64,000 bases of DNA from Narthecium ossifragum. Lineage: Eukaryota > Streptophyta > Magnoliopsida > Dioscoreales > Nartheciaceae. A program made the position numbers and the translations under genes. Shown one piece after another: positions 32,335 to 43,720 of the stretch. Under the pieces are notes generated by a model that worked only from the letters and a program-made list of their open reading frames with translations, was not told where the DNA came from and searched no databases. Numbering within the stretch: position 1 is the first letter of the stretch; each line of letters starts with the position of its first letter. The stretch covers positions 14,683,460 through 14,747,459 of the forward strand of contig OY986964.1 in NCBI GenBank assembly GCA_963920575.1. The letters are read 5' to 3'.

Positions 32335-32887
32335 CGTTTGGTGGTTGAGAGGGACGGCTGTTGACAGTTGAGGTCACAGAACACGTGCCCTAGGGTAGGC
32401 GGTGGACGTAATGTGAGTTTCTCTTAGAGATGACACAGAACCCGGGACTTTGTAGTTTCCCCTTCCTCCTGTGCGACGTAGAGTAGAGTATAACCCTACT
32501 GAGCTTATTGCTCACTCATACCCGGACTGCGTTTGCAGATGCAGGCGTCAGCTCATCCTCGGTGGTTCCAGCTGGATCAGGTTTTGGCAGCGCGTCGACT
32601 TCCGGAGGTGTTTGAGGTCTCAGAGGGACAGATGTACATTTTGGCAGTATTTGTTTATTGTTACCTTTGAGGAGGATGTACTTAATGTTTAATATATGAA
32701 ATCATGTTCCCTCTTTTCGTTGAGTTTTATTCCACAATATAATATTTAGTTTTACCTTTATTCCCTAGGAAGTCTTTAAGTTCAAATTAATTTCGCTTTG
32801 TGTAATGTCGCGCCGTATCGGATGTAAATAGTGTAGGTTTCCCCTCACGCCTCGGCTTGGATGGGTTTTCTGGGTCGGGGTGTGACA

Positions 32888-33590
32888 GATGGTGGTTCTC
32901 ATTTTAATAATTAAATTTTGCTTCCCTCCTTAGAAAGTATTCTATCACACATAAAGTAGCCACTCCCTATCATCCTCAAACTAATGGTCAGGTAGAACTT
33001 TCTAATAGGGAAATAAAGCGCATATTAGAGAAAGTTGTTTGCATTGACCGCACAGATTTAGCCATAAAATTAGATGATGCACTTTGGGCTTATAGGACAA
33101 TGTATAAAACACCTATTGTATATCCCCATATCGGTTAGTTTTGGGTAAACCATGTCATTTGCCCGTAGAATTAGAACATCGAGCTATGTGTGCCATTAAA
33201 AAGCTAAATACTAATACTAATGTCATCACAACACATAGGAAACTGTGTTTATGTGAACTTGAGGAAATTCGCAACGAAGCGTATTTGAATTCCAAAATTT
33301 ATAAAGAAAAAACAAAACCATTTCATGATAAACATATTTCGAGTAGGACTTTTGTTGTTGGGCAAAAAGTCTGGCTTTTCAATGCTAAATTGCACCTTTT
33401 CCCAGGTAAATTATGTTCTAGATGGTCCGAGCCTTTTATTATAAATAGAGTATTTACACATGGTGCAGTAGAAATTCGTAATCCACACACGAACGAGATT
33501 TTCACTGTTAATGGGCATAGATTAAAACATTATGAGGAGGAAATAGCTCACGGTGATGAAGTCCATCAAGCTGACGGACCCATGCTATAA
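32888..33590 (+). pseudogene. pol: ATH-2 integrase, second half of core and C-terminal domain
   Basis: Resumes the integrase at [38 protein letters not shown] carries the third catalytic residue (Glu), and [13 protein letters not shown] is the usual end of the core. After a shift near 33135, the open frame 33141-33590 gives [20 protein letters not shown], then [20 protein letters not shown] and [18 protein letters not shown], the C-terminal DNA-binding domain, ending [14 protein letters not shown]. There is no chromodomain, as expected for an Athila-like element. Confidence 0.9.
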
Positions 33591-36288
33591 CTGATCTTTT
33601 TAGGCTCGTCTAGCGAAAGACGTAAAATTACGCACTTCGTGGGAGGTAACCCAATTTTATGATTTTTGCTTAGCTTTTTAGAACTTTCTTTTATTTTTTA
33701 GGAATTTTTCCATGATTTTTCTGATTTTTCCTATATTTTCCTATACGAATAATCATAATATCTAGAAAACTAAAAATTCTTGGCTCACGGTCGACCGTCG
33801 TATTGACCGTTGCATCGTCTGTGAGCGTCTGTCATGAAAAAGGCTTCTCAGGGTCGATGCAACGATTGACCGTCGCCTCCTCAACCAAATCCTATCATCC
33901 ACGGTCAATCGGCCAATTGACCGTCGCATCGACCGTCCCATCGACCATCCCATCAACCGTCAGCTTATTTTCTCATCACACGGTCGACTATCGCCTTAGT
34001 TTCCCAAGATCACGCACTCCCACGGTCGACCGTCGGACCGACTGCCAATAACATTTTTTCTGCTCGAGCGGATCTACAATCGAATTTGAATCTAATCCTA
34101 CTCGTTTTGCTATTCCAACTCCAATTTTAGTTCATCCTCTATTTAAATCTGCCCGTCCCTGACTTCCTATCTCATCTCTTGTACTTCGATCTCTCTGTCG
34201 ATTGACCTGCGTTCCTGCTCTGCACCGTCGTCTGTTTCCTCTCCGCGACCAACTCAATCACCTCTTTCCTTCGTCAAACACCACCCAGAACGTCACGTTC
34301 CTCACTCCGTTCCTCTTCCACCTTTCTGGTCTCATCTTTTACTATCCTCGGCATCTTCTCTTCCACCACTGGTGTGCTTCGTCGTTTCCGCCCAAGCCTC
34401 ACTCTGTTCCTCTACTGTGTCCTACGACAAGTTTTCTCTCAATTCATCGCAGACACACATAGTGCCTCCATGTTCCCTTATTGATCCTTCTCTTCTGACG
34501 CCTCATGAGCCACCATATGCATCGGATGACCTTGACCGTCTGCCGACCCCGCTGCCTAGTGACTATGATTTTGAAAAAGACGACAACGAGGACGAGATGG
34601 ATGATGAATGAGGAGTTTCGCTGATTTTGTTTCTTTAGGACGATTTTAGTGGATGATTGCTTATCTAGGTTTTATGTTATCATGGTGAGATACTTTGCTG
34701 TAGAGATGCTAGTGTAGTAGGTTTTCATTTTTCTTTTTAGATTTTGATTTCTATTTTGAATCATGTAAATGAATACTTATAAAAGTTTTATGCTCAATAG
34801 ATACAAAGGCTCTTATGTTTTAACATCTTTTACACCTTTCTGCTATTTTTACTATATTTTTCATTCTATTATATGTGATCTTTGGGAAAGGTATTTTTAT
34901 GACATGTGTTCCTTTGGAAATCATTAAAGGGCATATTATGCAAATCTTATATAGATCGATCAGGGGGTTATTATTAAGTCTTTATATATGTCTCTCATGT
35001 TTTATGGTGATTTACATGGCCTTATTCTTTTAATATATTCTAGAGACATGAATTTATTCAATGGTGACGTATTCTCCTTGTGGACGGTGTGGTGATTACA
35101 ATACTTAAGACGACTATATCTTGTATGATATTATGGTGATCTCTACCCTTTATTCCTTGCTTTATTTTTATGACTTCGTGTAATTGGGGACAATTACATT
35201 TAAGTTTGGGGGAAGGTTCTAGGAATCTAATGGTTATTATTTTTAGAAAACCAAATATTATACATCCCTTGAAATATGTCGAAAGAATGAAATTATAATA
35301 TTTATTGATAAATATGCTTGCTTTAGAAATTTATCTTATGAATTATTCTGATACTTGTATGTCATATATGGGATAGTAAATTTTTGCTATGCAAAATATA
35401 TTTTTATATTTTAACACTTTTTCCATGATTTAAGGATGACTTGACATATCCTAATGTACATGTTTACTTTCACATGTTTAACAGTTGAAATTGGATTCTA
35501 AACATGATACTATAATAGATTTACAGTTTTATATCATGTTACAAAAAATACATGAATACATGTAATTATTTGAATATAAAAAATGGATTTTCAACTTAGT
35601 AACCGGGCAGTGTGCCTAACCAGCGTGGTGTTCGCTTAAAATAGTTGAAATTCTTAAAAAGCAATAATGGTTTCATATTTAGTAATCGGGCAAGGTGCCT
35701 AACAAAGTGTGTTGTTCGCATAAAACAGTTAAAATTCCTGTAGAAAAAAAAGAAGAAAGGAAAAGAAAAATGAATAAAAGCAGAGATTGCTATGTGATAA
35801 GTGGAAAATATGTGCTCGAATAGGATTGAGATCTTAAATAGTTGAAGAATTTAGATGTAATTCATACTTTGAACAATCTGGAACCCCATTCACACAGGAG
35901 TGTTGAAGTTATTTTTAATCATGATTAAATATGTTGAAGTGTTGGAAATATGTTATGACATGTTTTGACTTACTATATTTATATATGACTATGAGTTGAA
36001 AGATTTATTTATAGATATTATTTCTATTTCATGCATTAGAGTTGATGAGTATTATGATTGATTTCTAATGATATATTCAAGGGAATGTATAGATGTTTGT
36101 GGGTGTCATCCCTGAAAACCCTCAGTAGACTATAATTTCTCCACTGGGGTAACCCAAGGGTTTAAAAGCTTGTTGGACAAGCTAAGTGCAATCGTGAGAC
36201 CTACGAAAGTGGCTAGTTAGATTTATTGTGTTTTTTTCTTTTTATCTTTTCTTTGCTCGAGGACTAGCAAAGTGTAAGTTGAGGGGTG
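33591..36288 (+). other. ATH-2 3' non-coding interior
   Basis: About 2.7 kb after pol. No env-like gene with membrane segments could be recognised. A 60-80-codon Pro/Ser-rich frame pair near 34202-34611, ending in an acidic tail (DDNEDEMDDE), is the only candidate and I cannot assign it. AT-rich DNA follows. An internal purine tract TTTGGGGGAAGG lies near 35205. A duplicated ACCGGGCAGTG / ATCGGGCAAGG phrase lies near 35600 and 35683. The true purine tract AAGTTGAGGGGTG lies just before the 3' LTR. Confidence 0.6.
33789..33960 (+). repeat. 12-bp phased TYGACCG array at the 3' end of ATH-2
   Basis: Nonamers related to CATCGACCG start at 33789 and 33801, at 33852 and 33864, and then at 33903, 33915, 33927, 33939 and 33951, all exactly 12 bp apart within groups. 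More members lie near 33982 and 34024. It matches the array in the leader (15218-15408). Confidence 0.85.
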
Positions 36289-37710
36289 TGATAAGTCACT
36301 AAATATTTATAATTAAACCCCTTAAAGTACATTTGTTAGGACTAGAGTGTTTGTATTTGATAGTTTGTTAATTGATTTCTTAATGAAGATTCAAGCTAGA
36401 ATTACAGAAAAAGGTTAATATGCTAGAAATATGCTGCTTTGTCAACTGTCAAGAGAATATTGGCCAGATATTCTTCATAAGTCACAATATTCTGAAATTT
36501 GGAGGCCATCTAGGAGACATCAAGACGTAAAAGTTTAATGTTGGACATTGTCCGAGACTCCTGATGGATTGATGTCAGTTTTGAAGACTATGAAGATATA
36601 CAGATACTGAAAAACTGGTCCGTCGACGTTCAGGAGATTATTCACCAACTATTTCAGATAACTACGAATATTATGAAATTTTTGGGATCTGACAGAAGAC
36701 TTTCTGATCTACATCTTTCGTGTTGGACTTGTTTTAATATTCTGGACGGGTTGGACCCAGTTGCGACTGGAAAAGGCTATCAAGATTGAGTCAGGAAATC
36801 TGAGCTGCATTAAAAGTCCAACTCAACAAAAACCCTAGTTTTTGGAGTTCCCCTGTATATATGGTTATTTAATCCGAATTTTGGGCCTTTCTTTTGGACG
36901 ATTTTTGAGGGAGAAAAGAGAAGAAGGAGATGCAGCGTGAATCCCAATCATTCTTCATCGAATCTATGGCTTTTATTTCTAAGATGAGTAGCTAAATTTT
37001 TTACTAGGGATCTAATGAAGCTTTAGTGTAGCTTTTCTGTATTTTTCTAGTTTGATACTTGTATTTCTTTCTGCACATGGATCTTATAGATATGTTTTTA
37101 ATGATAATAAAGTTCAGGGAACAGAGTTCCTTGACGTATATTGAGGCCTACTTGATTTCAGTGATTGATAGTAGAGGTATATAAGATAGTTTTCATGTGG
37201 TTTGTAAATAACCGATGAGATATTTTATGCTTAGTGACGATATGTTGTGCTAAGGTTACCCCGAAGATAATCTATTCTAATTGAAGATATAATATGCCTT
37301 TGGAAAACACTCACATTCGTTTAGGGATTCATGTAAGTTTAAGAAGCTGTGAATTTATAATGTCTAGATAAGAAAACAAGAGGATAACTAGAGAATACAG
37401 GAAGTGAAACTAAAGTAGACAGAGTAATCCCTATGTTTTCTCATTAATCTATTACAATCCTTTTTACATTGCTTTCCTAGTTAGTTTTCATTAAATAATT
37501 CTAAAACAACCCAAATCAATCCTTTTTCGCATTAGGATTAGAGTTTTGAGATTTAATTCTGATTTTTCCTTGTTATTCAAAGTTTTCCTTGAGGACCTAG
37601 CTCGTATTTCACCATTATCCTATCTTATTAAATAAGTGTTGAAAGAAAGGTTTATAAATTTCTAAATTGTGTTTTGCGTATAACTTAACGACATCATTTA
37701 CGAGCGATCA
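36289..37710 (+). repeat. ATH-2 3' LTR
   Basis: 1,422 bp, TGATAAGTCACTAAAT...GAGCGATCA, matching 13608-15023 with several percent differences and small indels, followed by target copy ACGAT. Confidence 0.95.
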
Positions 37711-37715
37711 ACGAT

Positions 37716-38217
37716 TGCCGCTAACTTGAGGATTGTTGATAACATTGACACTTAGGCTGAGGTTAGGGGCATTAGGAATATTAAAGCCAATCGATCTAAT
37801 GTTGTTCTGAATATTAGTTGCACATGGAATAGCAACGTTCATAAAATTTTGCATGGTCTCCACAAAAGGTCCCAAGGCGAGAGCAATATGATTGGCCATT
37901 TGTTGATTATTAGCATGTAAAGCTTCATCGACCATCATATGTGCACTCATAGCAGTTATGGTCTCATAATCTTGCCCATTTGTAATTGAGGATCCTCCTC
38001 GTTCTGAACTACGGTAAATCATCCTTTCTTGATATTCCACTTTAGGTTTAACGATAGGTGGATGGACGATAGGTGTCTGGTCGATGGCCACATGAACATT
38101 TTCCATAGGTGGGGCATCACTGTGATCGGCGTTCCCTCCACTACTGTGAGTGGTATCTAATCCAGTGCGGGTAACGACGATACCGTCAGTTCCTACTTGA
38201 TCACTTTCCATAAACAT
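37716..38217 (-). pseudogene. gag: GYP-A gag, N-terminal segment
   Basis: Open minus-strand frame. I choose the ATG at 38217 (MFMESDQVGTDG), because the first codon of the wider open frame is GTG. It contains PPMENVHVAIDQTPIVHPP, an AHMMVDEALHANNQQMANHI helix-like stretch and an Asn-rich end NVINNPQVSGNR. It has no enzyme motif; position and composition make it the N-terminus of Gag. The frame passes straight into 13602-13101 when ATH-2 is removed. A primer site lies about 10 bp upstream. Confidence 0.7.
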
Positions 38218-38223
38218 TGACAC

Positions 38224-38243
38224 ATGGTCCCAACGGGTGTGTC
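38224..38243 (-). promoter_or_regulatory. GYP-A putative primer-binding site
   Basis: The minus strand reads TTTGACACACCCGTTGGGAC, which resembles the TTGGCACGCCCGGTGGGAC block found after the 5' LTR of many Tat-type plant gypsy elements, with several transitions. The donor tRNA is not assigned. It lies between the LTR-like end CCACATCA and the gag start. Confidence 0.5.
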
Positions 38244-38261
38244 AAAAAATGTTGATGTGGA

Positions 38262-40744
38262 AATCTTGCCGTATACCGACAATGGTCAAACTTAGTATTA
38301 GTATTAAAATCAGGGACGTGATAAGGTTCAAACTCCTTCAAACTATGTTCGAGCATAGGTGTCTATTTAAATGGAAAAGATGATCAAGCTTAATTAAATT
38401 ATATTAAATGGAATGACAGTGAAGAGAACTGAAAGTAAATCTATATTATGCTTTAAATAGAATCTAAATTAATCTAAAATTATTTTAATTAACTAATTAA
38501 ACTAGAAGAATTAATAACAATAACGGGAAAGATAAAGAACATAAACTACTTATTTTAACCTCATTAAATCTAGATTATCCCTATGTTAATCCTACAATCG
38601 GAAAGAGCAGAAAAAACATTAATAACACTAGTTTAAGTTAATCTAAGGATCAATCTAAACTAATTAAACTTATATTTGATATGAATTAACTCTACTGTAA
38701 TACTAAACTAAACTATCAGAAGAGACGAAAACGGAAATAATTAAACTATCATATTAACTACATTATACTAAGAAAGCGGTAAGAAGAACAGTAGTCAAAC
38801 TAAAGATCTTCATTAATAAAAAACTTACATGTACAAAAGAAATGCAGGAATCCATGCTCATAGGCTGGTTACAAGAGTGTCGGAGGCTTTACAATAATGA
38901 AAAGAAAGCTATTTAATTCTAAGGACCTAATAACTGCTCCCGCCTTGAGTGGTAATGGCGCAAATGAAGGAGATCATGCGCTAACTGCGCCACAACGGCT
39001 TCTCCCACGTTCTGTTCTGGCTTGGTGAGTACACGTGGTCGATGATCCTTCATTGCACACGTCATGATTACGCTGGATTATTTATCGTTCCTTGTCCACA
39101 TCATATGTGCATGTGTTTTATGACCTTAATTGGCACATGTTTTAATTGCTTCTGGATGATAGCATCAATTAGATTGCTTCGTCATGGCTAGGGGTGGTAA
39201 TCCGGGTTGTAACCCGCAAACCTGACCTGACCCGACCCGAAATAATCGGGTTCGGGTATAATCAGGTTCGGGTCATACACGGGCCGATCAGTTTATGACC
39301 CATGAATAAACGGGTCGGGTAGGGTTGACCCGCGGGTTAGGTGAGTCCCCCCCCCCCCCCCCCCCCGGTTACCCACTTACCCTCCAGTCTCCACCAATCC
39401 ACCCTCTCCTCCACTCCTCTCACCCTCTCCTCTTCCCTTGCCTCTCTGCCCTCGAACTCCCTTACCCTCTCTTCCACTCCTCTCACCTTCTCCTACTAGC
39501 AGCGGCGCGGCCCCCTGGTCCTCCACGGCCTCTGCCCCCGAGCTCCCTTACCCTCTCCTCCACTCTTCTTACCCTCTCCTACCAGCGGCGGCACAGCCCC
39601 CTGGTCCTCCACTCCTTCCCGTTGTCGTCCTCGACCTCTCCGAGGTCACCTCAGCGCCGACGATGAGCCCCACCGCCGTCCACGATCGCGACTGACCACG
39701 AAACCCCACTGCCATCCACGACCGCGAGCCCCACCGCTGTCCCTTAGTTCCCCCTTCTCCTCTCCTACCAGCGGCGGCATGGCCGATCTCCCCCTTGTCC
39801 TTATCTCATCGACGATCTCCCCTGGTCCTCCGCGGCCTCCGCCCCCGACTCCTTCCCGTTGCCATCCTCGACCTCCCCGAGGTCACCTCAGCGTCAACGA
39901 TGAGCCTCACCGACCACGACAGCGACTGACCACGAAGCTCGATCGCCGTCCACGATCGTGAGTCCCACCGCTGTCCCGGCTCCCCACCTCCTCTAAGGCC
40001 GACAACCCCGAAGCCCAGCACTAGATTCGATGACGCCAACCAATGCCATCGACGCTGCTCAATGCTGTCGCTCGGTCGCCCTGCCTTGCCGAGATCTCTA
40101 CGAGCTCCATCACCCCTCGGCCCTCTGGGATCCGGCGCCACCACCGCTCGATTCCCCTATCTCCGGGCTCCCCGACACTATTTAACACCGGATCCGTGAC
40201 CCCTTCGCCGCTACGACTCTCTTCCGACCTATTCCTGGTCAGATCCGGCCACCGGCGCTGCCTCCTCCCTCCTGGGCTGTGGTGGGTCAACTCGATCCGA
40301 ACCCGACCCGTTTAATAAACAAGTTAGACGGGTTGGGTCAGGTTGACCCGTTTATAAATGGGTGGGGTTCGGGTTTATAAACCTGACCCGTTTATTAAAC
40401 GGGTCGGGTTCGGGTTTGACCTTTATTGAACGGGTCAGTACCCGACCCGACCCGAATTGCCACCCCTAGTCATGACCTTTGGTCGATTATTCTTCTTTGC
40501 ATGCTTCATACTTATCTTTGGTCGATAATTTGGTTTCTTACTTTATGGATGATGCTCCATCCTTACACATAGACATATGATTGCCCATTTGGCCGATGGT
40601 TTGCATCTGGATGATGAAATCATGTGCTTATCAGTCATCGATCATTGCTTATTTTGCCTACATATCCGTCATTGATTGTTTAGGCATTATTTTGACTAAC
40701 ATGTGTTATTTTGGCTAACATGTGTCCTTTAGCTTAAAAAACAT
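38262..40744 (-). repeat. GYP-A probable 5' LTR, interrupted by HAT-1
   Basis: The region upstream of the primer site is AT-rich and non-coding. A plausible minus-strand LTR starts TGTTTTTTAAGC at 40744 and ends ...CCACATCA near 38253-38262, about 1.2 kb without HAT-1. The second LTR is not in the window, so the ends are guesses. The repeated phrase CTAACATGTGT near 40697 and 40718 is a short local duplication. Confidence 0.35.
39189..40468. mobile_element. HAT-1, non-autonomous hAT-like element
   Basis: Inverted ends TAGGGGTGGTAATCCGGG and (reverse strand of the right end) TAGGGGTGGCAATTCGGG, flanked by 8-bp duplications GTCATGGC (39181-39188) and GTCATGAC (40469-40476), 7 of 8 matching. 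Total length is 1,280 bp. Subterminal DNA is packed with GACCCG/CGGGTC words. The GC-rich middle holds a run of 20 C (39347-39366) and related Pro/Ser-coding stretches (about 39430-39690 and 39770-39960), including a repeated phrase near CCTCGACCTC-CCGAGGTCACC. No transposase motif is visible. The middle could be captured host DNA, but I cannot name a source. Confidence 0.8.
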
Positions 40745-40779
40745 ACTTTGCTTCTTATGTTTTCTTTTCCAAAAGTTAA

Positions 40780-40925
40780 GCCTCGGCGGCTACAAAACCC
40801 CCAAGGGAATTAGGAGGTCAGAACCAACCTGCCCCAGATGGAGAAACAAAAAGGACAACTGACGGGCTTGCCTAGCAACCCAATCAGCCCTACCATTTAC
40901 ATATCTAGGAATAAAAAGACTTTGC
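40780..40925 (-). pseudogene. LINE-type RNase H C-terminal scrap
   Basis: The minus strand reads LFIPRYVNGRADWVARQARQ followed by a hydrophobic tail and a stop. The IPR..N..ADWVA phrase is typical of the RNase H-like domain at the end of plant LINE polyproteins. Nothing else of a LINE is visible around it, and upstream frames are closed. A short similar word in an unrelated gene cannot be excluded. Confidence 0.4.
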
Positions 40926-41242
40926 TTCTAAACAGTCATATTCCTCATCTCCCAAGGAAAGGAAGCTGAGAAGTTACAAATCGATCCTGATAATTTCACT
41001 ACATCGCTCATCTAGCCAGAAATAAAAGGGCTAATGTTTTGCTTGGTCTAGAACACAGAGAATGACGATAATTCACAAAACTAGATTTGAACTTTATCCT
41101 GAAACTTCTACAACATTTTCCTCAAACTCGTAAACTGTTCATTACTATTTTTCTTGTGATAAGTCATGGGGCTTTGGAATATCACACCTTTGAGTTGAGA
41201 AGCCATAACCAATTCTCTCATACTGTCAAGAAACATGGTCAG

Positions 41243-43560
41243 TTACTTTATGTAAATGATGCCTTCATCGGGGTCATCCTTATCCCAGTCTCCATCTTCA
41301 TCGAGTGAATTGGATAATTCAGACTCCTATGAATCTCTAATTTCTGGATTATTCTTCTCTTCTTTTAACCTGTCCAATATGGCAATCACCTGCAAAACAA
41401 AACGTTAGACATTTTTGACAATTGTGAAATGCAGTTAGTTGCAAAAAATTCTTTTAAAACAAGGCCAGCTAAGAAAGAGCTAACTGAAACTTTAAATGTG
41501 ATAAACTCTACCTTTAAGCGAGGCTACTACGATGCAAATGTCTTAAGTGATTCAGATTATTTCATTTTACACAATTCTGGATGTAATAAAAAGGCACAAT
41601 TTTTAAGTCTTTGTTCTTCATCAAGCCAAATTATATAGACTTATTTTCTCTTTTCGCAGGCCACTCGAGAGGAATACACCATGAAACCATTGTGCTACCT
41701 TACAAGTGTCACTTGGAAAAAATAAAATAAATTTACAAAACACGTAGTCAATAATATTCCGTGGAAAGAGAAGGTTGATAGGAGAAAACAGAGGGAAAAA
41801 ACTTCTGAAGGGATGCACAAAGTGTTCATTCACCCTGCTGCCTCTCTCAAGAGACTCATCTTCAATAAAGCGTACTTCAGGAGTTAGTTGCAACTTCATA
41901 CGCCTGCCCAATTCACTCCGAACATACTTTGCTTTCAACTTCAGTCCAGCAATAGCTACCTCCCTACCTCTTTCATCACCAAAAACGGATACATACACCT
42001 TCACAACCTAGGAGAACAGAAGGGTGGTAAAGAAGAACATCAGCTTCAGTGAGTTCTATTTCCAAATCTCAAGTATTGTTGGAGATGTTGGAGATGTTAT
42101 ATTGACAAGATGGAAGGGAAATAATAGGCCCTGTCACTCCAGGAATAACTAATTTTGACTGCACGCACAGGCTCCAAAAATTTTCCCAATGCATTTCCTA
42201 GTTCTGTAGCAACTCAAATTTAACAGCACTAGTGCCACTAGTGTTAATGAGACTATAAGAGAGAAAATAGTATATAATTGCCTAATAACCAAGTACACAT
42301 GTTGTATCACTTTGAAGAATCTTGAGACAATACTCATAATCCTTATACAGCCACTGGCAGATATCAATAAGTGTGCTATGTTATCTAACTAAAAACAAAA
42401 CTTTCCATCCAACATTTTATGATGAACTCGGCAGACCGATGAACTGAGAACTTAGAAAAACAATGACAATGAAAAACCAACATTGATAAGCCGGTGACTA
42501 CCAACATCAACCAACAGAAAAGGAGCAAAATGCCTTCTTCGTATGTTATGTAGATATCCCTCAATAGAACTAAAGATGGATAAGGAAAAATGCAATAGAA
42601 TTTAAGGAAACCTGTGTAGCTTGAGTTCGATACCAAAAGCAACTAACAGAAGTAAATGCTTAGCAATTAGAGACCTCTATTTTGTCTTGAAAAATCGAGA
42701 GCAGTAGTAGCTTTGTTTCTACTAACAAAACATAAACACATGTCAGTCACATTTGAGTCACTTTTACTCTTAAAGAAGGCATCAACTTTTTCATCACCAG
42801 AGGGTAACGTTTGTTTTCCCTTGCAATCTTTCCCTTTCTTTATCTCGTGTGTAAACCATCATCCAAGATGTCAGCCCATCATATTTTGAAATATAATTTA
42901 TGCCCATAAAGAGCATGGTAGACTCCCTTGTCTTATGGATTAGATCTCCCAAACATTTCATTTCACCCTATGCCGATGTCAAGATATAAACTTTGAAGAG
43001 TCTTTTAAGCCAATGTTTTATTTATTATCCCAGCTTATCAACCAATGTTCTTGCGCCAAAACACCATTCGCGTATACGATTAACAGCATGAAATGTTCTG
43101 ATCAATTAAAAGAAGCAGCTGGCATCCTTAACATAGACAAAGCTGTAATGTTTATTCAATAAACTTCTAAAATCTCGAGCTCCTAGGCCCGAAATATCCA
43201 GTTTTTCTACAAAGAATAAGGCAGGAGGGGCACCTGGAGGTCGCCAGAAATCTCGACGTCGCTGATGATGGTGAGGGAGGAGAGTTACCGATCAGCGCCT
43301 AGGGATGCCTCGGGCAAGACGGCGTACTAAAGCACCTTATCCGTGAGGAGCATATCCGATAGCTCCCTTCTTATCTGCTTCGCCACCATCTTTACCCGCC
43401 TCTGGTTCGCCATGCACCGAACTAAACCCAGCCTCGAGGAGGACAAGACAGGGAGGCGGGGCCGCAAGTTACCAGACGCATAGGACAATACTACGAGGGG
43501 CGGAGATTGAGACGTCAGAGACGGCGCCGGCCAGCGCCGATTGGAATCCGGGAGGAGCAT
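41243..43560 (-). pseudogene. rbfA-like ribosome-binding factor A pseudogene (three exons)
   Basis: Minus strand, three exons: 43560-43234, 42007-41834 and 41389-41243, with GT...AG introns (donors at 43233 and 41833, acceptors TAG and CAG). Exon 1 starts MLLPDSNRRWPAP, an organelle-transit-like Ser/Arg/Pro stretch, then ANQRRVKMVAKQIRRELSDM. Exon 2 gives VVKVYVSVFGDERGREVAIA, KYVRSELGRRMKLQLTPEVR and FIEDESLERGSR. Exon 3 gives VIAILDRLKEEKNNPEIRDS and an acidic end. This is the RbfA family, which binds the 30S subunit precursor and helps 16S rRNA maturation; plant copies act in plastids or mitochondria. Three stops break it: TAG after LLTDKVL, TAA after SLGADR (both exon 1) and TAG after EIRDS (exon 3). 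Retained introns argue for a decayed genomic copy and not a retrocopy. Assembly errors are an alternative. Confidence 0.85.
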
Positions 43561-43640
43561 TGGCTGTTGATGAATAGTTGGAACCGATGGATCAGAGATG
43601 AAAACGAAACGCCGTGAGATCTCGTATCGTTTAGGTTTTA

Positions 43641-43710
43641 ATGGGCCCATATTGGGATATGGCCTGCCTACAATTGGCCCAGATCCATCCCAATAAAATG
43701 GAGGCCCAAT
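43641..43710 (-). promoter_or_regulatory. TGGGCC-type (site II) promoter motifs upstream of the rbfA-like pseudogene
   Basis: ATGGGCCCAT at 43641-43650, TTGGCCC at 43674-43680 and GGCCCAAT at 43703-43710 cluster 80-150 bp upstream of the start codon at 43560. TGGGCY elements are bound by TCP factors and are typical of plant genes for ribosomal and organelle proteins, which fits the gene next to them. Confidence 0.55.
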
Positions 43711-43720
43711 AGTAGTAAGA

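Larger units (their letters stand above)
26561..32887 (+). mobile_element. CHR-3, solo LTR containing CHR-4
   Basis: Begins TGTGAGGACCGGTACC and ends GGTCGGGGTGTGACA. Flanks are GATGA (26556-26560) and GATGG (32888-32892), one transition apart. Without CHR-4 it is about 2.8 kb. It resembles CHR-1, CHR-2 and CHR-4 at its two ends, and CHR-5 in the block near 32490-32545, but its middle differs, so it is another subfamily. It has no primer site or pol, hence a solo LTR. It splits the ATH-2 integrase at its second catalytic aspartate. Confidence 0.85.
13608..37710 (+). mobile_element. ATH-2, Athila-like LTR retrotransposon with nested inserts
   Basis: The LTRs at 13608-15023 and 36289-37710 enclose primer site, gag, protease, reverse transcriptase, RNase H and integrase in Ty3/gypsy order. 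Flanking 5-bp copies are ATGAT (13603-13607) and ACGAT (37711-37715), one transition apart. Without ATH-3, CHR-3 and CHR-4 the element is about 11.6 kb, a normal Athila size. All genes carry stops or shifts. The LTRs differ by several percent by eye, clearly more than those of the nested ATH-3, so insertion order and divergence agree. Confidence 0.93.
6854..40744 (-). mobile_element. GYP-A, degenerate Ty3/gypsy host element in fragments
   Basis: The oldest layer of the left block. Its pieces are 37716-40744 (probable 5' LTR, primer site, gag start), 13101-13602 (gag middle) and 6854-9437 (capsid, CKCH-type motif, downstream region). The pieces rejoin when the inserts are removed. At the ATH-2 site the gag frame continues without a shift, and the target duplication is ACGAT against ATGAT. 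The family looks like the large Tat-type gypsy elements because of its YCKCHNTWSHHTNNC motif and its primer-site block. No pol domain of GYP-A is in the window; it would lie left of position 1, beyond ATH-1. Confidence 0.75.

Noticed and set aside
34202..34611. Candidate env-like gene of ATH-2
   Set aside because: Hydrophobic patches are weak, the frames are short and broken, and no signal peptide or membrane anchor pattern is visible.
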